Origin: Cryptomeria japonica
Lineage: Eukaryota > Streptophyta > Pinopsida > Cupressales > Cupressaceae
Reading direction: 5' to 3'
Length of the DNA stretch: 64,000 nucleotides
Assembly (NCBI RefSeq): GCF_030272615.1
Contig: NC_081406.1
Span: forward strand, 267,149,692-267,213,691
The position numbers and the translations under genes were made by a program. Position 1 is the first letter of the stretch; every line of letters starts with the position of its first letter. Below are positions 1-11,581 of the stretch, piece after piece. A model generated the notes under the pieces. That model ran no database searches and was not told the origin of the DNA. It worked only from the letters and a program-made list of their open reading frames with translations.

Positions 1-301
1 GCCCTTGTTATTAACTTGTACCAGTCTGATGTATGACCGTTATCAGTATTGTAATGAATGGTTTCAAATCTAAATCTCTGCAACACAATAGTTATTCTTA
101 AGTTAGTGGCTATTTGCATTTATGGTGCAACGTACTTTCCATACTTGTTGATTATACTGGTATTTGCTCTCCCAAACCAACATTCAAAACATCAAACTAA
201 ACTTTGAAACAAAGAAATCAGACCCTGCACGTCAAGTGTTTTCCAAAATTCCTTCAGGATTAAACTGACATATTTAAGGCAGAATTGGAAGGGTCTTTAC
301 A
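1..301 (+). mobile_element. 3' part of a gypsy 5' LTR
   Basis: The stretch ends in CTTTACA one base before a tRNA-Met-type primer binding site, so it is the end of the 5' LTR (U5) of the gypsy element whose gag follows. The LTR start lies outside the window. No coding potential is seen. Confidence 0.6.
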
Positions 302-302
302 G

Positions 303-320
303 TGGTATTAGAGCTGGTGA
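303..320 (+). other. Primer binding site (initiator tRNA-Met type)
   Basis: TGGTATTAGAGCTGG closely resembles the complement of the plant initiator tRNA-Met 3' end (TGGTATCAGAGC...). It lies one base after the LTR end and upstream of gag, the standard position for priming minus-strand DNA synthesis. Confidence 0.75.
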
Positions 321-481
321 TCTTGCCAGCCTGTTGGGAGTTCAACAGAGAAAATCAAACATATAACCAAACTCATATAAAATCTGCAAATTAAACCACT
401 TTCCCAAGCGTGTGCAAACTGTTTGACGAAATTCCAAACTGTTTGACGAAATTCCAGTAGATTCTAAGGGAAAGGTGTTGA

Positions 482-2497
482 AGACTTAATGCAAATCAGG
501 GATAAAACATTGCAGCAAATTGTTTCTATGAACCCTCAAGAACTTGGTCCTCACAGATACTACACCCAACGTAGAGAAAAACAACAGGAACAAGAAGTAG
601 TGGAAAAACAAGACCACTTAACTATGGTGGAACAACGAAATGAGGGTGGAAATGGTCAACCCAACATACAAGACGTATTGAGTTAGTCGGCACAACAACA
701 ATAGCAAATGATGCAAACCTTCATGCAATCACAACAGCAACTGTTGAACGCAATTGGTAACTTCAGGGTGCAGCCACAGGCACAAAATTCAAATGGAGAA
801 GGTAGTGAGATGGGCTGCGAAAACCATGCCGGAGCAGCCTCTAATTCTGTTAGGACAACCAACACAAGGTCTGATCGACCCCTTAGACTTACATTTCTAC
901 CAAGAAGAAATGAGGCAAAAGAGGCTCCTCAGGAAGAGGTTGGAGAAACACATATCACGGATTACGTCATGGGTACCTATGATGACTACATGGCACTCCC
1001 AAAGCAAGTTAGGACCTTATAAACTTGAATCAATTCATGAATCAGCGGAAAGATAAGGCTAGATACAGATTGGAAAGGCAAGACCGAGGACCTAGAAGGC
1101 AAATTGGGCAAGGCACTCAACTTGCAACGTATAAGGATGCATTAAACAAGGTCTCAATACCTACCTTTGATGGAAGCAAAAAAACTAGTGCCAGATCATG
1201 GGTACACAAGCTTGATACATAACTCTCCCTTAAACCCATGAATGAGGATAAGGCTATACAATTTGCCACAATGCACTTAGAGGGAGTAGCATATGATTGG
1301 TGGCACCATGGTTTAGTATCACAAGATCTTGCCATGATACATTCCTATGAAGAATTTGTCAGTAAGTTGATTGCCCAATTTGATCGAAAGGACATTGAGG
1401 TTCACTACTAGGACTTGGATCAGCTTAAATAGGTTGGGCATGTAGAAGCATATATTAATGAGTTTCAAAAGATCACGGTTATGGTTCCGAACATGTCAGA
1501 AAGAAGGGTCACCATGTTGTTCATGTAAGGAATAAGTGACAAATTAAGGGGATTGGTCGAGGCACACAAGCCTAACACCTTGCATGATGCCATTGGGTTA
1601 GCCCTTGACCTTGAGACTACCTCGTCCTTTCAGCCACAAACGAAGAATTTCAGCTCGTGGAAACCAAATAAGAAAGGTTTTAATCAGCAGAAGAACACTT
1701 CACCAAAGACAGATGAGGAGTCCAGGAATGAGTTGAGGAGGAAGAAGCTATGCTTCTCATGTAACAAACCATGGGAACCAGGACATCATTGCTTGGGAAA
1801 AGGCAAAGTTCGTTTGATTGAAGTCATGTCTAATGATGAAGAGCATGAGGAGCAAGAGGCTGGTGTGGAAGATAGTGATCATGAATATCAGCCACCACAA
1901 GTTGAATTGGAGGATACTGCAACCAAAGAAACTCCTCGTAGTACAATTGCCACTTTGTCAGGAGTTCCCTGTAGTCGCCCCTTCAGGTTGAGAGGTATCA
2001 TTAAGGGGCAACAGATGGTTTGCTTAGTAGACAGCGGAGCCACACATAATTTCATCGATGAGGATTTAGTGGTGAAGCATGGGCTACATGTTGAAGATTT
2101 TCCAAGATTCAGTGTGACTGTTGCAGATGGATTTTTGTTAAGTTGCACCAGGGTGGTACTTCAACTTAGCATCCAGTTAGGAGATTACACTTTAACAGAT
2201 GATTTTTATGTCATTGGACTTGGTAATATTGATGTTGTCTTTGGACTCCAATGGTTATCACTTGAGCGTTATGTACAGGACTTTCGCCATATGCAGCTTG
2301 AATTTATGGTTGATGGTAAGAAGACGGTTCTTAAGGCTATGCCTGAGTGTGGTTCTCGAATGGTTTAAGCAAGGAGGATGGAGGCTATATTCAAGCACAG
2401 AGATATGGATTGGGCAGTCCAATGTTTTGTCTCCTCCAAGCCTACTCCCAATAGTGAGCCACAATATCCTGCAGACATCCAGTCAGTGCTGGATAAA
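482..2497 (+). pseudogene. Ty3/gypsy gag-protease pseudogene
   Basis: This is a decayed Gag and aspartic protease of a plant gypsy chromovirus. The N-terminal Gag (482-1020) is Gln-rich and broken by stops. The conserved Gag core, from about 1025, reads in one frame with the rest to 2368 but has stops near 1222, 1411, 1432 and 1528. A zinc-knuckle-like block CFSCNKPWEPGHHC lies near 1750-1790. The protease shows LVDSGATHNFID near 2025-2060. A linker toward RT (2378-2497) is then cut by the solo LTR at 2503 and resumes at 6417. Gag is normally the particle protein, and the protease is the active-site Asp of DSGA. The same Gag family recurs in the minus-strand element at 32418-34110. Confidence 0.85.
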
Positions 2498-3360
2498 CAT
2501 AGTGTTGACGTGTATTTTGTACACAATCATACACAGAATAAAATACCCAAAGGTATCTTATCCTCTCTTGAATAAAGTCTCTAACTGCTGAAGATATCGC
2601 AAGAAGGATCAGTTAGGATGACTCCAATGTTCTTTTTAGTAGGGTCTCTACGTGTGGATAAGCTCCAGTGGTATGATGTGATTTGCTGGAATCACAAGGG
2701 GACTTACATTTGATGCCTGAACTTCTGATCTGCTTTGCTGGAACACAGGCTCTTACTAGCTTAGATTTGAAAAAATGGAAAAAGGATGAGGGCGAAGAGA
2801 GGATCTAATCCTAATACTAAGAATGTAGGAGCAATGATTGATCTTTGGTGAAACTCTAACTAGGTCTTGTTTTGACATCGCAGGACCATCTCCACAAGGC
2901 TAGTGCGATCTTCGAAGGGAAGTTTTATGATGTTCAAATCATCACTGCAGGCATAGACACCACCAGGTTGATGCATATCAATGAAGAAGCGACAATTGAA
3001 GTTAAGCTTAAGCTGAATGATTCCAGTTGACTACACAAGGCAAGTCTGCAATCAACAAACTGCTAGTAGTATGGATATGCGAATTTCACCATCAATCAAG
3101 CACATTTCTTCCACTCATCTAATAACATGAAATCAAATATGAGAAGTATAAAGACCATGCAAATTGTCGAATCGACCCATAAATTTCACCATTTCTTCAA
3201 TGAAGTTACAAGTCTTTTACAACAACATCTTGGCAACAATCTTTGCCTTCTCTCTCTACTCTACTCTAATTGCTATTCTATCAACTATATTCTAACTCTT
3301 CCAACTAACCTCTAACTCTCTAACTATTGCTAATTTTTTTACAAAACGAAATGCCAGGGC

Positions 3361-3449
3361 TTATATAGTGCCCTCAATACAATTCGATGGCTTAGATCAA
3401 TTCGAGATCAATGGCCAAGATTCAACAATGAAAACCCTGATTAGGGTTT
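3361..3449 (-). promoter_or_regulatory. LTR-A copy 1 core promoter
   Basis: On the minus strand a TATA box (CTATATAA, 3361-3368) lies 63 bp downstream of the palindrome AAACCCTGATTAGGGTTT (3432-3449). The palindrome is two inverted telobox motifs (AAACCCTA). The same pair, with nearly the same spacing, occurs in the other two LTR-A copies, which supports a functional promoter in the ancestor. Transcription is presumed to run toward lower coordinates. Confidence 0.65.
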
Positions 3450-4695
3450 GTTACAACCATTACATAACATTTAATGCTTGACCAATGATAAAATTGTATT
3501 GCTTGGACACATGTCCTCTCTAGAAAAATCGACCAATGGATAGCCGGGGTAGGTACATCGGAGTTTGTGCCACCTTCCATGAGTTAGGTACATTGAATTT
3601 GGACATGCTGAGGTGGACCACACTGACTGGAGAAGTGATGACTAGGATGCCACCTCGTCTGACACTTGTAACTTGGTAAATATTCAACATGATGTTGTTG
3701 AGAAGCTAGCTTTAATTAATTCATCTGGAACTATCTGCTTCTTCAACGAACCCTTGTTCTAACTTCTTGTGTCCTTGATGTGCAGGATGATTGATGTACC
3801 TCGCCTTGGAACGCTAGATTGGAGGAGGCCGCCCTTGTCCTTGAGGAGACCGTCCTTGATCTGGCTTGATTTTCCTTGAGGAGAACCTTCCGACTTGCAG
3901 ATCCTTCGAGCTTGGAGTCGCCATCTTGATACCTACACAACATTTCAAAATTAGTAATATATCTTGAAATCTAAAAATTAAACTTTAAAAGGAATATTCA
4001 AGATTTTAATTAGGAAACTTCATGATAAATCTTGAGTTATCATTTCCTAAATTTACTAAGCCACTTGAGATTGAAAATTCAAAATTCAAAATTGAGACTA
4101 GGAGAATCTCGCCATACCTCCACTTGGGAATTAACTCTAAGAAAAAAATGCAAAATTAAGCAAGTTTGCTAGGCAAAATGTGGATCAAAGTCTTCAAAAT
4201 GTGCTTCTTCTATCAACTTCACCACTTCTAGCCTTCAACGTCTTGAGGAAAATTCGCTCCACCTCTAGCCTTCAACTCGCACTCCTTCTTGGACCAGATT
4301 TCGCACTCCTTTATTGCTCCTTCAAAATCGCACTTGGACAAATGATTGAAAGATGGATTAACATGCTCAACACACCCCTCTTATATAGGCGCTCATCTTG
4401 ATAATTGCCCCTAGGCCGACTTTAATAAAAGAGGGGGCCGACCTTGCAAAATAATACCCCAAGCGCTCCCTTTTTCTTTTTGTTTAAATTTAATTTAAAT
4501 AATAATTAATTAAATGTCTTTGTAATTAAAAACCTCGATTTTTTAAAGGCTTTAAATTAATTATTGAATGTCCATGCGCTATTTTTAAATACCAATTTAA
4601 TTAAATCTTTCACATTTTTATCGAATTTGGCATTTTAATGTAATTCGAAAATATTGGCGCCTAAGCATGGGAGGAATAAGGGACACTAACCATAT

Positions 4696-6020
4696 CACTT
4701 TGGTCCCTGGGAGAGGGACAGGAGCGCTCCTTCATTTTGGCCTTGTTTTTCCTGTTTTTCACGTTCAACACTTCATCCTGGACGTCCAAAATGGCATTTT
4801 ACTTGGGAATCTTGAGCTTAATTCGTCCCTTTTGTGGAAGGAGTGCGCTTTAAAGTACTTTCGCCCTGGTCCCTTGGTGAGGGACAGGAGCGAACTTGCC
4901 TTTGTTCCTTGTGCTCATCCTTGTTTATATCAACTTACAACTGTCTTCACGATGTAAAATGATGTTCCTTACTCCCTTTTGAACACTTGAAATGTGAGTG
5001 GCAACTTAAACTTGGACACACTTGAACATTTCGCTCTGGTCCCTTGGTGAGGGACAGGAGCGAATTTGGGCATTTCCATCACCTTTGCGGTCTTTGATAC
5101 TTTATTTTCTCTCCGAGGCGTTCCAAACATCATTGCCCCTTTGTGTCTTAGCTTGGAGTGATTTAAGCTTGGAGGGAATATTAAATAACCTTGAGTTCGC
5201 CCTGGTCCCTGGCTGAGGGACAGGAGCGAACTTTCACTTGTAGGCTCAATCATGCTTTGCTAACTTTTAAAACCATCTTCAATGGATCCGCTATGCTTCC
5301 CTTCACTCATCCTTGACATGTAATTTGCTTCATCTTGGCGAGAGATTTCTCTAAGGAAGAAATCGCTCTAGTCCCTGAGAGAGGGACGGGAGCTATCACT
5401 TAAATTCGCCCTGGTCCCTAGCAGAGGGACAGGAGCGATTTTGCTTCTAGGGTCAATTTTCCTCATGTTTGCGCTTTCAAGTTATATTCAACTGATAAAA
5501 TGTATCTCCTTTGATCTTCTCAATTCGCGAAATCGTTCAAATCTTTCAAGGACAAGGCAATTTTGGATTTCAAGCTCCGGTCCTTCAGTGAGGGACAGGA
5601 GCGATTTTTGTCCTCCAGGCCCAAATGCTTCACTTTTCACCATGAAATGTCTTTGATAGGGAAGATATCATCCTGCTTCATGCTATGAATAAAAGTTAAT
5701 GTCCAAAAAAAGGTCTAAAATTGTGCATATAAAGAAAATCGCTCTGGTCCTTCAGTGAGGGACAGGAGCGAATTTGACCTTCTAGGCAAAAACTTCATCA
5801 TTTCATTGCTTTTGATCAAGTCTGGATGCTCCATCATGCTCATTTTGCCCTTCACCATGCCTTTGATGTCTCAATTCGTCCAAACAAGGTCAGGAATGGC
5901 TCAAATAAGTATTATCGCCCTGGTCCCTTGGTGAGGGACAGGAGCACTTCGCCTTGGTCCTCCTGGGAGGGACAAGAGCGAAATTCGCTCTGGATCCTCA
6001 GTGAAGGATAGGAGCGAAAT
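4696..6020 (-). repeat. Array of eleven hairpin motifs on a ~166-bp period
   Basis: Eleven copies of a ~31-nt motif start near 4696, 4862, 5032, 5198, 5364, 5407, 5574, 5740, 5916, 5950 and 5986. Most intervals are 166-170 bp; the 43-, 34- and 36-bp steps are extra insertions. Each motif is an imperfect palindrome: outer arms CGCTC and GAGCG, inner arms GTCCCT and AGGGAC, and a loop of about 5 nt. The intervening ~135 bp are strongly diverged and only vaguely alike. It lies in U3 of LTR-A copy 1. Copies 2 and 3 carry different motifs at this place. Confidence 0.85.
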
Positions 6021-6416
6021 TTGACTTTTCGAACTCTCTATCAGGATAACTTTTATGGAATATAACATTTAAGTATAAGTGAGAATTAAGTTATATTCCA
6101 TATATACTTTCAGGATGTTTGAGAGTGGTTTCAGACCTCCAGGAGTTATATTGCAAAATCTAGTTTTTGGAGGTTTTTTCAGTTTCCAGACTTAGTCAAA
6201 TTCAGGATCAGGACATTCCAGACTTAGCCAAAATTCAGGATCAGGACTTTCAGACTTAGCCGGACTTGCTTATCCATGTGATCACCTGGGCGACACTCAA
6301 AATGCAAAGGCTAGCTAACAAAACCCTAAAAGACCAAAAAAACAAACCCTAAAAAGCAAAAAAGCAAGGGTCCCCATTTGCAATGGGGCGATGTGTGAAA
6401 ACGTCACAACACATAG

Positions 6417-6480
6417 TAAGGTGTTTGAGGAAATTCCCCCGGGAAGACCACCTCATTGCTCAAACCAAGACATCTCATGA
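6417..6480 (+). pseudogene. Gypsy protease-RT linker, continuation after the insertion
   Basis: Directly after the right-hand CATAG the frame that ended at 2502 resumes with a sequence containing VFEEIPPGRPP. It resembles the [11 protein letters not shown] linker of the minus-strand gypsy element. The frame stops near 6480, and no RT follows. This confirms that the LTR at 2503-6411 was inserted into the gypsy element. Confidence 0.7.
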
Positions 6481-6489
6481 TGGCTACAA

Positions 6490-6896
6490 GCAATTTTAGA
6501 TGATTTGGAAGGCTTGAGAGGGATTTCATTCCTAAAGGGGAGCAATGGAAGCAAAATTCGCTCCTAGACTGGAGCAAAGGAAATTTTAGCATACTTAGTC
6601 AAATTTTGCTCCCGGACCTCACCTCTCATTGAAGTATGCTCCAATCATCTAGATGATGAAGGAAACACTGGAATGTTGACTAGGCTTGATATAAAGGGCT
6701 CCTCCATCCATTCGCCACTTCATTTCACCCCTCACAAGAAGGACTATCCTCATAACTCCTGACCTCCTAACCAACTATACCTCTCCAATGCAAAGGTTAA
6801 TAACCAAGACTCTAGCCACTACCCTAGAAAGCAAAAAGTGGGGGTCCCCATTTGCGATGTGGCGATGTGTGAATACATCACAGCACTACCCTTGAT
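6490..6896 (-). mobile_element. LTR-A fragment (5' end only)
   Basis: 6838-6896 matches the 5' terminus of LTR-A (minus strand), including the hairpin region (6846-6862, with substitutions) and the terminal TCACAGCA in place of TCACAACA. The rest, about 400 bp, resembles U3 sequence with gctcctagactggagc-like motifs. The promoter and 3' end are absent. The left boundary is approximate. It lies less than 100 bp from copy 1 in the same orientation. Confidence 0.6.
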
Positions 6897-8733
6897 AGCA
6901 ACCTAATTGTTTGCAATGTTTTTTTTTTCCTTTATAACATGAAGTTCACCAAAGAATCGTGTCACTGATTAAAGCTTCTTGTGGGCAATTTGCCATACAA
7001 TTTACATGCATGCTTTGAACGTTTTTTCTGAATTTGTTTTGTCTAATGGTTTGTTTCAGTTTGCATGGTATTTATTGCTCAGAATTTTATGTGAAACATA
7101 CATGGACTGTATTAATAAGATACCATTTGAAAGCTACAGAAACATTCAATAATCTTTCAATACTTGACCAGCAGATAAAGGGAGAATGATACCAAACTAA
7201 CCTCAATAACAGAACTCGGACTGAAAATGAATTAATAATGCTCAGAAAAGCATAAATCAGTCTACAGACGAAGTAGCAGCACTCAGAAATATTAAACAGT
7301 TTGAAGTGTAAATTGAAGCTCTTCCCAAAAGAACTGAGAATTGAGGACAGCAGCAAATAAATAAAATAAGTAGACTGAAAACCAACTCACAAAGTGTAGC
7401 ATGAAAGTTCTTCAGTCCTTCCAAACTTATTAAAGAAATTCCACAAATTTATTTAGTTTGATAGTAGAAGGTCAAGCAATGGAAAGTTATACAACTGCTG
7501 GAAATGACTCTTCACAAATCAGCAGCTCATAAAGAAGTCTGAATTAAATCTTATTTGTCTTCCCACAAGGATTAAATCTGAAATAAATTTTACCAAGCCT
7601 AAAACACAAATCTGAATAATGACAAATGCCAACAATCACATAAAACCATTCCAAAACATGGCGTTCACCTCCAAACCCTAGCCGTCCAAACAAACAAGTG
7701 AAACTGCAGTACTCATCAATTCCAACACCCCAACACAAGGAACCCTAAAATGGCATCATCTTGATCTGAATATAACCAAAACCCTTGAATAATCTAAAAC
7801 TCAGTTGTCAAATCCTCTGAAGAGATTTCTAGCTGCAACCCCCAACAGTCTGATAATGAAACACAATGGTGAATCTTGAATGAATCCACACCAACGATGG
7901 ATTTGGGTTTCTATCCAGACCATCGAGAAACTCCAACAGTTTTCGTCATCAAATTTTCGACAAATGAAGCTAGAGCTCCCAACTTCTTTGCGAGAAAATA
8001 TATTAACCAGTTGTATCTCAAATGAGCTCCCAAGTGTCTTTTTATAATGCTTTCAGCCCAATGCCCTAATTAGGGTTTGCGAATTTTAAATTGAAAGTGA
8101 CTTTTAATATTTTATAATATCCATGTCTCCCAAAGCACCATTAAAAGTCACTTTATTAAATAACTTTTATAAAGTCATTTTATTACATTACTTTATAAAG
8201 TTACTTTATCATATTAAATAACATAAAGTTAAAGATTTGATTTAACTTTATTATTCAAACGTTATTTAATATAATAACCATAAAAATCCAGTCACCATGA
8301 TACTATCAGCTTCTGCAAAACTATCTAGAAATAGCCATGATACCCATTGATCATCTTGTAACTTACTATAAATAGTAAGTACGAACAAAAGTGACCAAAA
8401 AGAGCTTTGGAAGGTACACACAAAACCTGTTGAATGAAGATGTTGCATGCTGAAGCTGAGACGAGACTAAATATGACCAATTGTCACAAATAGTGGATAC
8501 CATAAATAGTATCTGCTAAAAATAGTAAGTCAATCCAGACTCCCAACTGACCAAATGGTGTCGAAACTAGCACTAAAAATAGTAACTTACTAAAAAAGGT
8601 AAGTCTTGGACCAATTGCCCAAAATCACCCCAGAAAGTTTCAGACAACTTCAAAACATTCTCTAAAAAACTAGAAACCTCCAGAACAAGCCAACCCTATC
8701 AAAATTGGAAGGCATAAAAATGGGGACATTATA
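6897..8733 (-). mobile_element. Probable solo LTR (TGTAATGTCCC type)
   Basis: The right end, read minus, begins TATAATGTCCCC, a variant of the TGTAATGTCCCC terminus seen repeatedly here. CAGCA occurs on both sides (6892-6896 and 8734-8738), which fits a 5-bp duplication and a length of 1837 bp, close to the 1910-bp LTR at 53597. The left terminus does not show a clear TG, so that edge is tentative. U3 holds CTTACTATAAATAGTAAG (8362-8379) and related copies, plus a CCCTAATTAGGG palindrome (8064-8075) just upstream of a TATA-like TTATAAAAAG near 8036-8046. Confidence 0.6.
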
Positions 8734-8766
8734 CAGCACATGGCTCTCTATTTTGGTTAATGCTAG

Positions 8767-10052
8767 TGTAATGGACACCCCGGAATGCCCAAAAACCATA
8801 CCAATTGCTGCTAGGAATTTTATCAAACAGTTTGCATCCAACTCCTTATTTCTCCGTTTAATGTTTTAAATTCCCTTATGGCTCCGGAAATGAAATGTTG
8901 GTTTGCTTTACTTGGAATTGAAATCACAGAATATGGACAAGAATGAAACTACAATAATATGCAAACTGAAAATTGAACTACTGTTGATAAGATGTTATTT
9001 TCAGATTTTAATAAAATCAAATACATGGCAGATTATCAACTCACTAATTATTCCAGCATTATTGACATAATACTCCAGCAATCATTTTCAATCTCGCTGC
9101 TACAGTGACATGAATAGTACCCGCGTGAAAAGTAACCGCGTGAATAGTACCCGCATGAAAAGTAACCGCGTGAAAAGTAACCGCGTGAATAGTACCCGCA
9201 TGAAAAGTAACCGCGTGAATAGTAACCATGTGAATAGTACCCGCGTGAATAGTGTTGCAGCAATATTAATTTGTCTTCAACAGGTCCAATATCTTCATAA
9301 AATCATCTCCTCAAAATGGCATAAGCATCGGACAAGTAGGGAAGAAGATATGAACAAACATTAAATCTGCTTGTAGCTGGAAATGCACCCAATCTGCTTG
9401 ATAATGAAGCTGATAGCAATGGATTCCACAGGCCAAACCCTAGGGGAATGACGTCTAGAATGTCACAGGAGAGGATAGACATCCTCTAATGCCAAGAACG
9501 GATCTGCAACTCACACATACCAATTCCTCTCATATTCAACATATCTAATGAAGCCACAAACGCTTTCTTTTATTCTTTTTCCAAGGGTCAACTCAACTCT
9601 CATGGGCAATGTGGGATAAAAGATGAGCAATATAAAACATATTTTAAAATATTCACTTATGTCTCCCTTGGGTACAGATCCCCATAAAATAAATATTAGA
9701 GTAACACTTTAATATTTTACAATTAAATTAAATGTTACTTTAATAAAACTTTAGGCATTAAAATGTATTAGCAATCGGACTCCGAATAATGCGAGTGATA
9801 GCTCGTCGGAAAGCTCTCACCGAGGAGTATCAAATCCAAACACCAAAACTGGCCTCCACTATGTCCTGCTGACTTACTAAAAATAGTAAGTATGCCTGAA
9901 ACTGAGTAAATCAACTTCGTTTTGGCCCAAACTGGAAATGACTAGGCCAAAACACTCCAGGATCCCCTTAAACCCTTCGTTAGCCCTCGGGACCATGTAG
10001 AACAAGGCTAATGCACACACACTTGGTCAACTGCTAAAGTGGGGACATTATA
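8767..10052 (-). mobile_element. Solo LTR (1286 bp) with internal minisatellite
   Basis: The left end is TGTAATGGACACCCC and the right end GGGGACATTATA. A perfect 5-bp duplication GCTAG flanks it (8762-8766 and 10053-10057). On the minus strand it starts TATAATGTCCCC, carries GACTTACTATTTTTAGTAAG-type sequence at 9871-9892, has a TATA-like region near 9612-9635, and a U5 containing the 15-bp minisatellite. There is no coding capacity. Confidence 0.85.
9111..9253. repeat. 15-bp minisatellite, nine units plus a partial
   Basis: Units alternate between TGAATAGTACCCGCG and TGAAAAGTAACCGCG with a few variants (CGCA, CCATG). Because the unit is 15 bp, open frames run through on both strands, giving artificial repetitive peptides; these are not genes. 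It lies in the transcribed U5 side of the solo LTR 8767-10052. Confidence 0.95.
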
Positions 10053-10057
10053 GCTAG

Positions 10058-10300
10058 AATATTTACAAGAGATTGGAGGCAGTTTCAAGTTAGAATTTTC
10101 TGCTGTAGCATCATGGGATTCTTCCCTTCATAGGCATGAGACTACAGAGACAGGTTGTTGCTCAAAACTGAAGACCTATCTGCTATTCATCCCCTCAAGC
10201 TCTAGCACAGTGAGAAGAGGGCAGTTTGAGGGTGATTTGCTGCTGCTTGTGGACACTTTCATTGGATGAGTTGAAGAGTGGAGAGTTTGTGCCATTAAAT
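10058..10300. other. Unassigned intronic stretch between two solo LTRs
   Basis: I see no exon, repeat or terminus here. By position it belongs to the intron downstream of the host exon 12238-12322. Confidence 0.4.
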
Positions 10301-11581
10301 TGTAATGTCCCCACTTTGAAATAGAATTTAATGGTAAATATTAATAATAAAATTATTTTATAAGAATAAAAATAAATTTAAATTGAAAATACAAAAGAAA
10401 ATAATTAAATATAATTAAAAATTTAATTAAGTTAATGAATGGACAAAAGACATGAAATGATAAGTTGTGACTCTCCCAAATATTAGGTATAAAAGGGAGA
10501 AAAGAGCCTCATTTGAGAGGAGATAATTTGGGGGGAATCAGAAGTGCAGATCTGATTGTGAAAGGTTTTCTCCCTTTCAAAGGGCAGCAATAATGAAGAG
10601 TTGCACTCTTTCAAAGAGTGCTAATGTGAAAGAGTGCTAATGGTGAAAGGGTGTTTCTCTTGCCAAAGGGAATACATTATGAAGAGGTGTGACCTCTCAC
10701 TCACATTGAGAGATATAAAGGAAAGGAATCAAAGCATCCAGTAACATCACCATCGATCAGTTCAGATCAGAACTGTTATTAAGTTGCAGACAGTAACATA
10801 GCTGATCATCTGATAAATGATCACAGTTATACAGTAAATATAGTGAATGCTAGAATCCAATACATGAACATAATCAGATATAATAAGAATATAAAAAATG
10901 ATAAAAATTAATTTTATAATTTATAATGATGATAACTTGAAATATAATGTGATGAATTTAATTTATAAAGCTGATATTGAATGTAATTTAATGTTGTCAC
11001 AAAATCTGATATAACACAATAATATGGACAATATAAGGACTGATTAATATGATGGTATAATAATGCTAAACTAAGGGAACTTGTAACCCTTAAAAGACTG
11101 TTATAAAATCGTATCAATTGCAAACTCATTGCTTAATGTATGTGGGACCCTCTCTTAGGTACGCCACTCCATAGTGGATGCCTAACCCCTGCCACATGGA
11201 GCCAAGAGGGATGAAGCATCTGCTCTTGGGCTTAAGAGAGGAGGTGGTTGTGATGAGGGGGAACGGCGATAGGACACCTCACTAGGTACGCCACTCCATG
11301 ATGGATGCTTAACCCCTGCCACATGAGCCAAGAGGGATGTAGCATCTGCTCTTGGGCCTAGGGTGGAGGGTCTCTTGGACACCCTATCCAACTAGCCTAC
11401 CCTAGTGCACTAAGAATTGGATAATAAAGAATGACAACTAACCTACAAATCTGATTTTATCTAACAAATACGATACTAATGGAAAACATTATACAAAGGT
11501 ACTCACATAAACTAAATTACCTATTTTAGATTTGGGCAAATTCAGGTTAATTTGAAGTATAACTAATTAGGGGGCATTACA
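10301..11581 (+). mobile_element. LTR-B copy 1, solo LTR (1281 bp)
   Basis: It starts TGTAATGTCCCCACTTTGAA and ends GGGGGCATTACA. Flanks TAAAT (left) and TTAAT (right) match at 4 of 5 bases. The start matches three other LTR-B copies (49972, 51302 and, reversed, the right end of 52500-53546). A TATA box (GTATAAAAGGGAG, about 10489) is followed by a series of short stem-loop repeats (10550-10700). A duplicated module lies at 11157-11361. Confidence 0.8.
11157..11361 (+). repeat. Duplicated ~127-bp module in LTR-B
   Basis: TAGGTACGCCACTCCAT begins at about 11157 and again at about 11284. Each copy runs on through GCCAAGAGGGATG to CTCTTGGGC(C/T)TA. Relatives of the module occur in other LTR-B copies near 51097, 52459/53552, 55635 and 55992. 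Confidence 0.85.

Larger units (their letters stand above)
2503..6411 (-). mobile_element. LTR-A copy 1, giant solo LTR (3909 bp)
   Basis: Read on the minus strand it starts TGTTGTGACG and ends ACGTCAACA. It is flanked by a perfect 5-bp target duplication CATAG (2498-2502 and 6412-6416). Homology to LTR-A copies 2 and 3 covers both ends and the promoter. The 5' end carries the hairpin CCCCATTTGCAATGGGG (6372-6388). U3 is about 3 kb and includes a regular hairpin-motif array (4696-6020). TATA is at 3361-3368, leaving roughly 850 bp of R-U5. No retroviral protein is encoded. It interrupts a gypsy reading frame that resumes on the other side. A 3.9-kb LTR is unusually long. Seen: ends, duplication and homology. 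Inferred: solo LTR by recombination between paired LTRs. Confidence 0.93.

Noticed and set aside
4696-6020. CRISPR-like array of regular repeats and unique spacers
   Set aside because: Repeats are regular, but spacers are about 135 bp, decayed relatives of one another, and the context is a plant LTR; there are no cas genes.
7087-7738. Minus-strand frames of 64-89 codons
   Set aside because: They lie in the transcribed part of a probable solo LTR and resemble no protein.
9048-9364. Open frames on both strands encoding repetitive peptides
   Set aside because: They are a by-product of a 15-bp unit, which keeps all frames open; no family resemblance or gene context.
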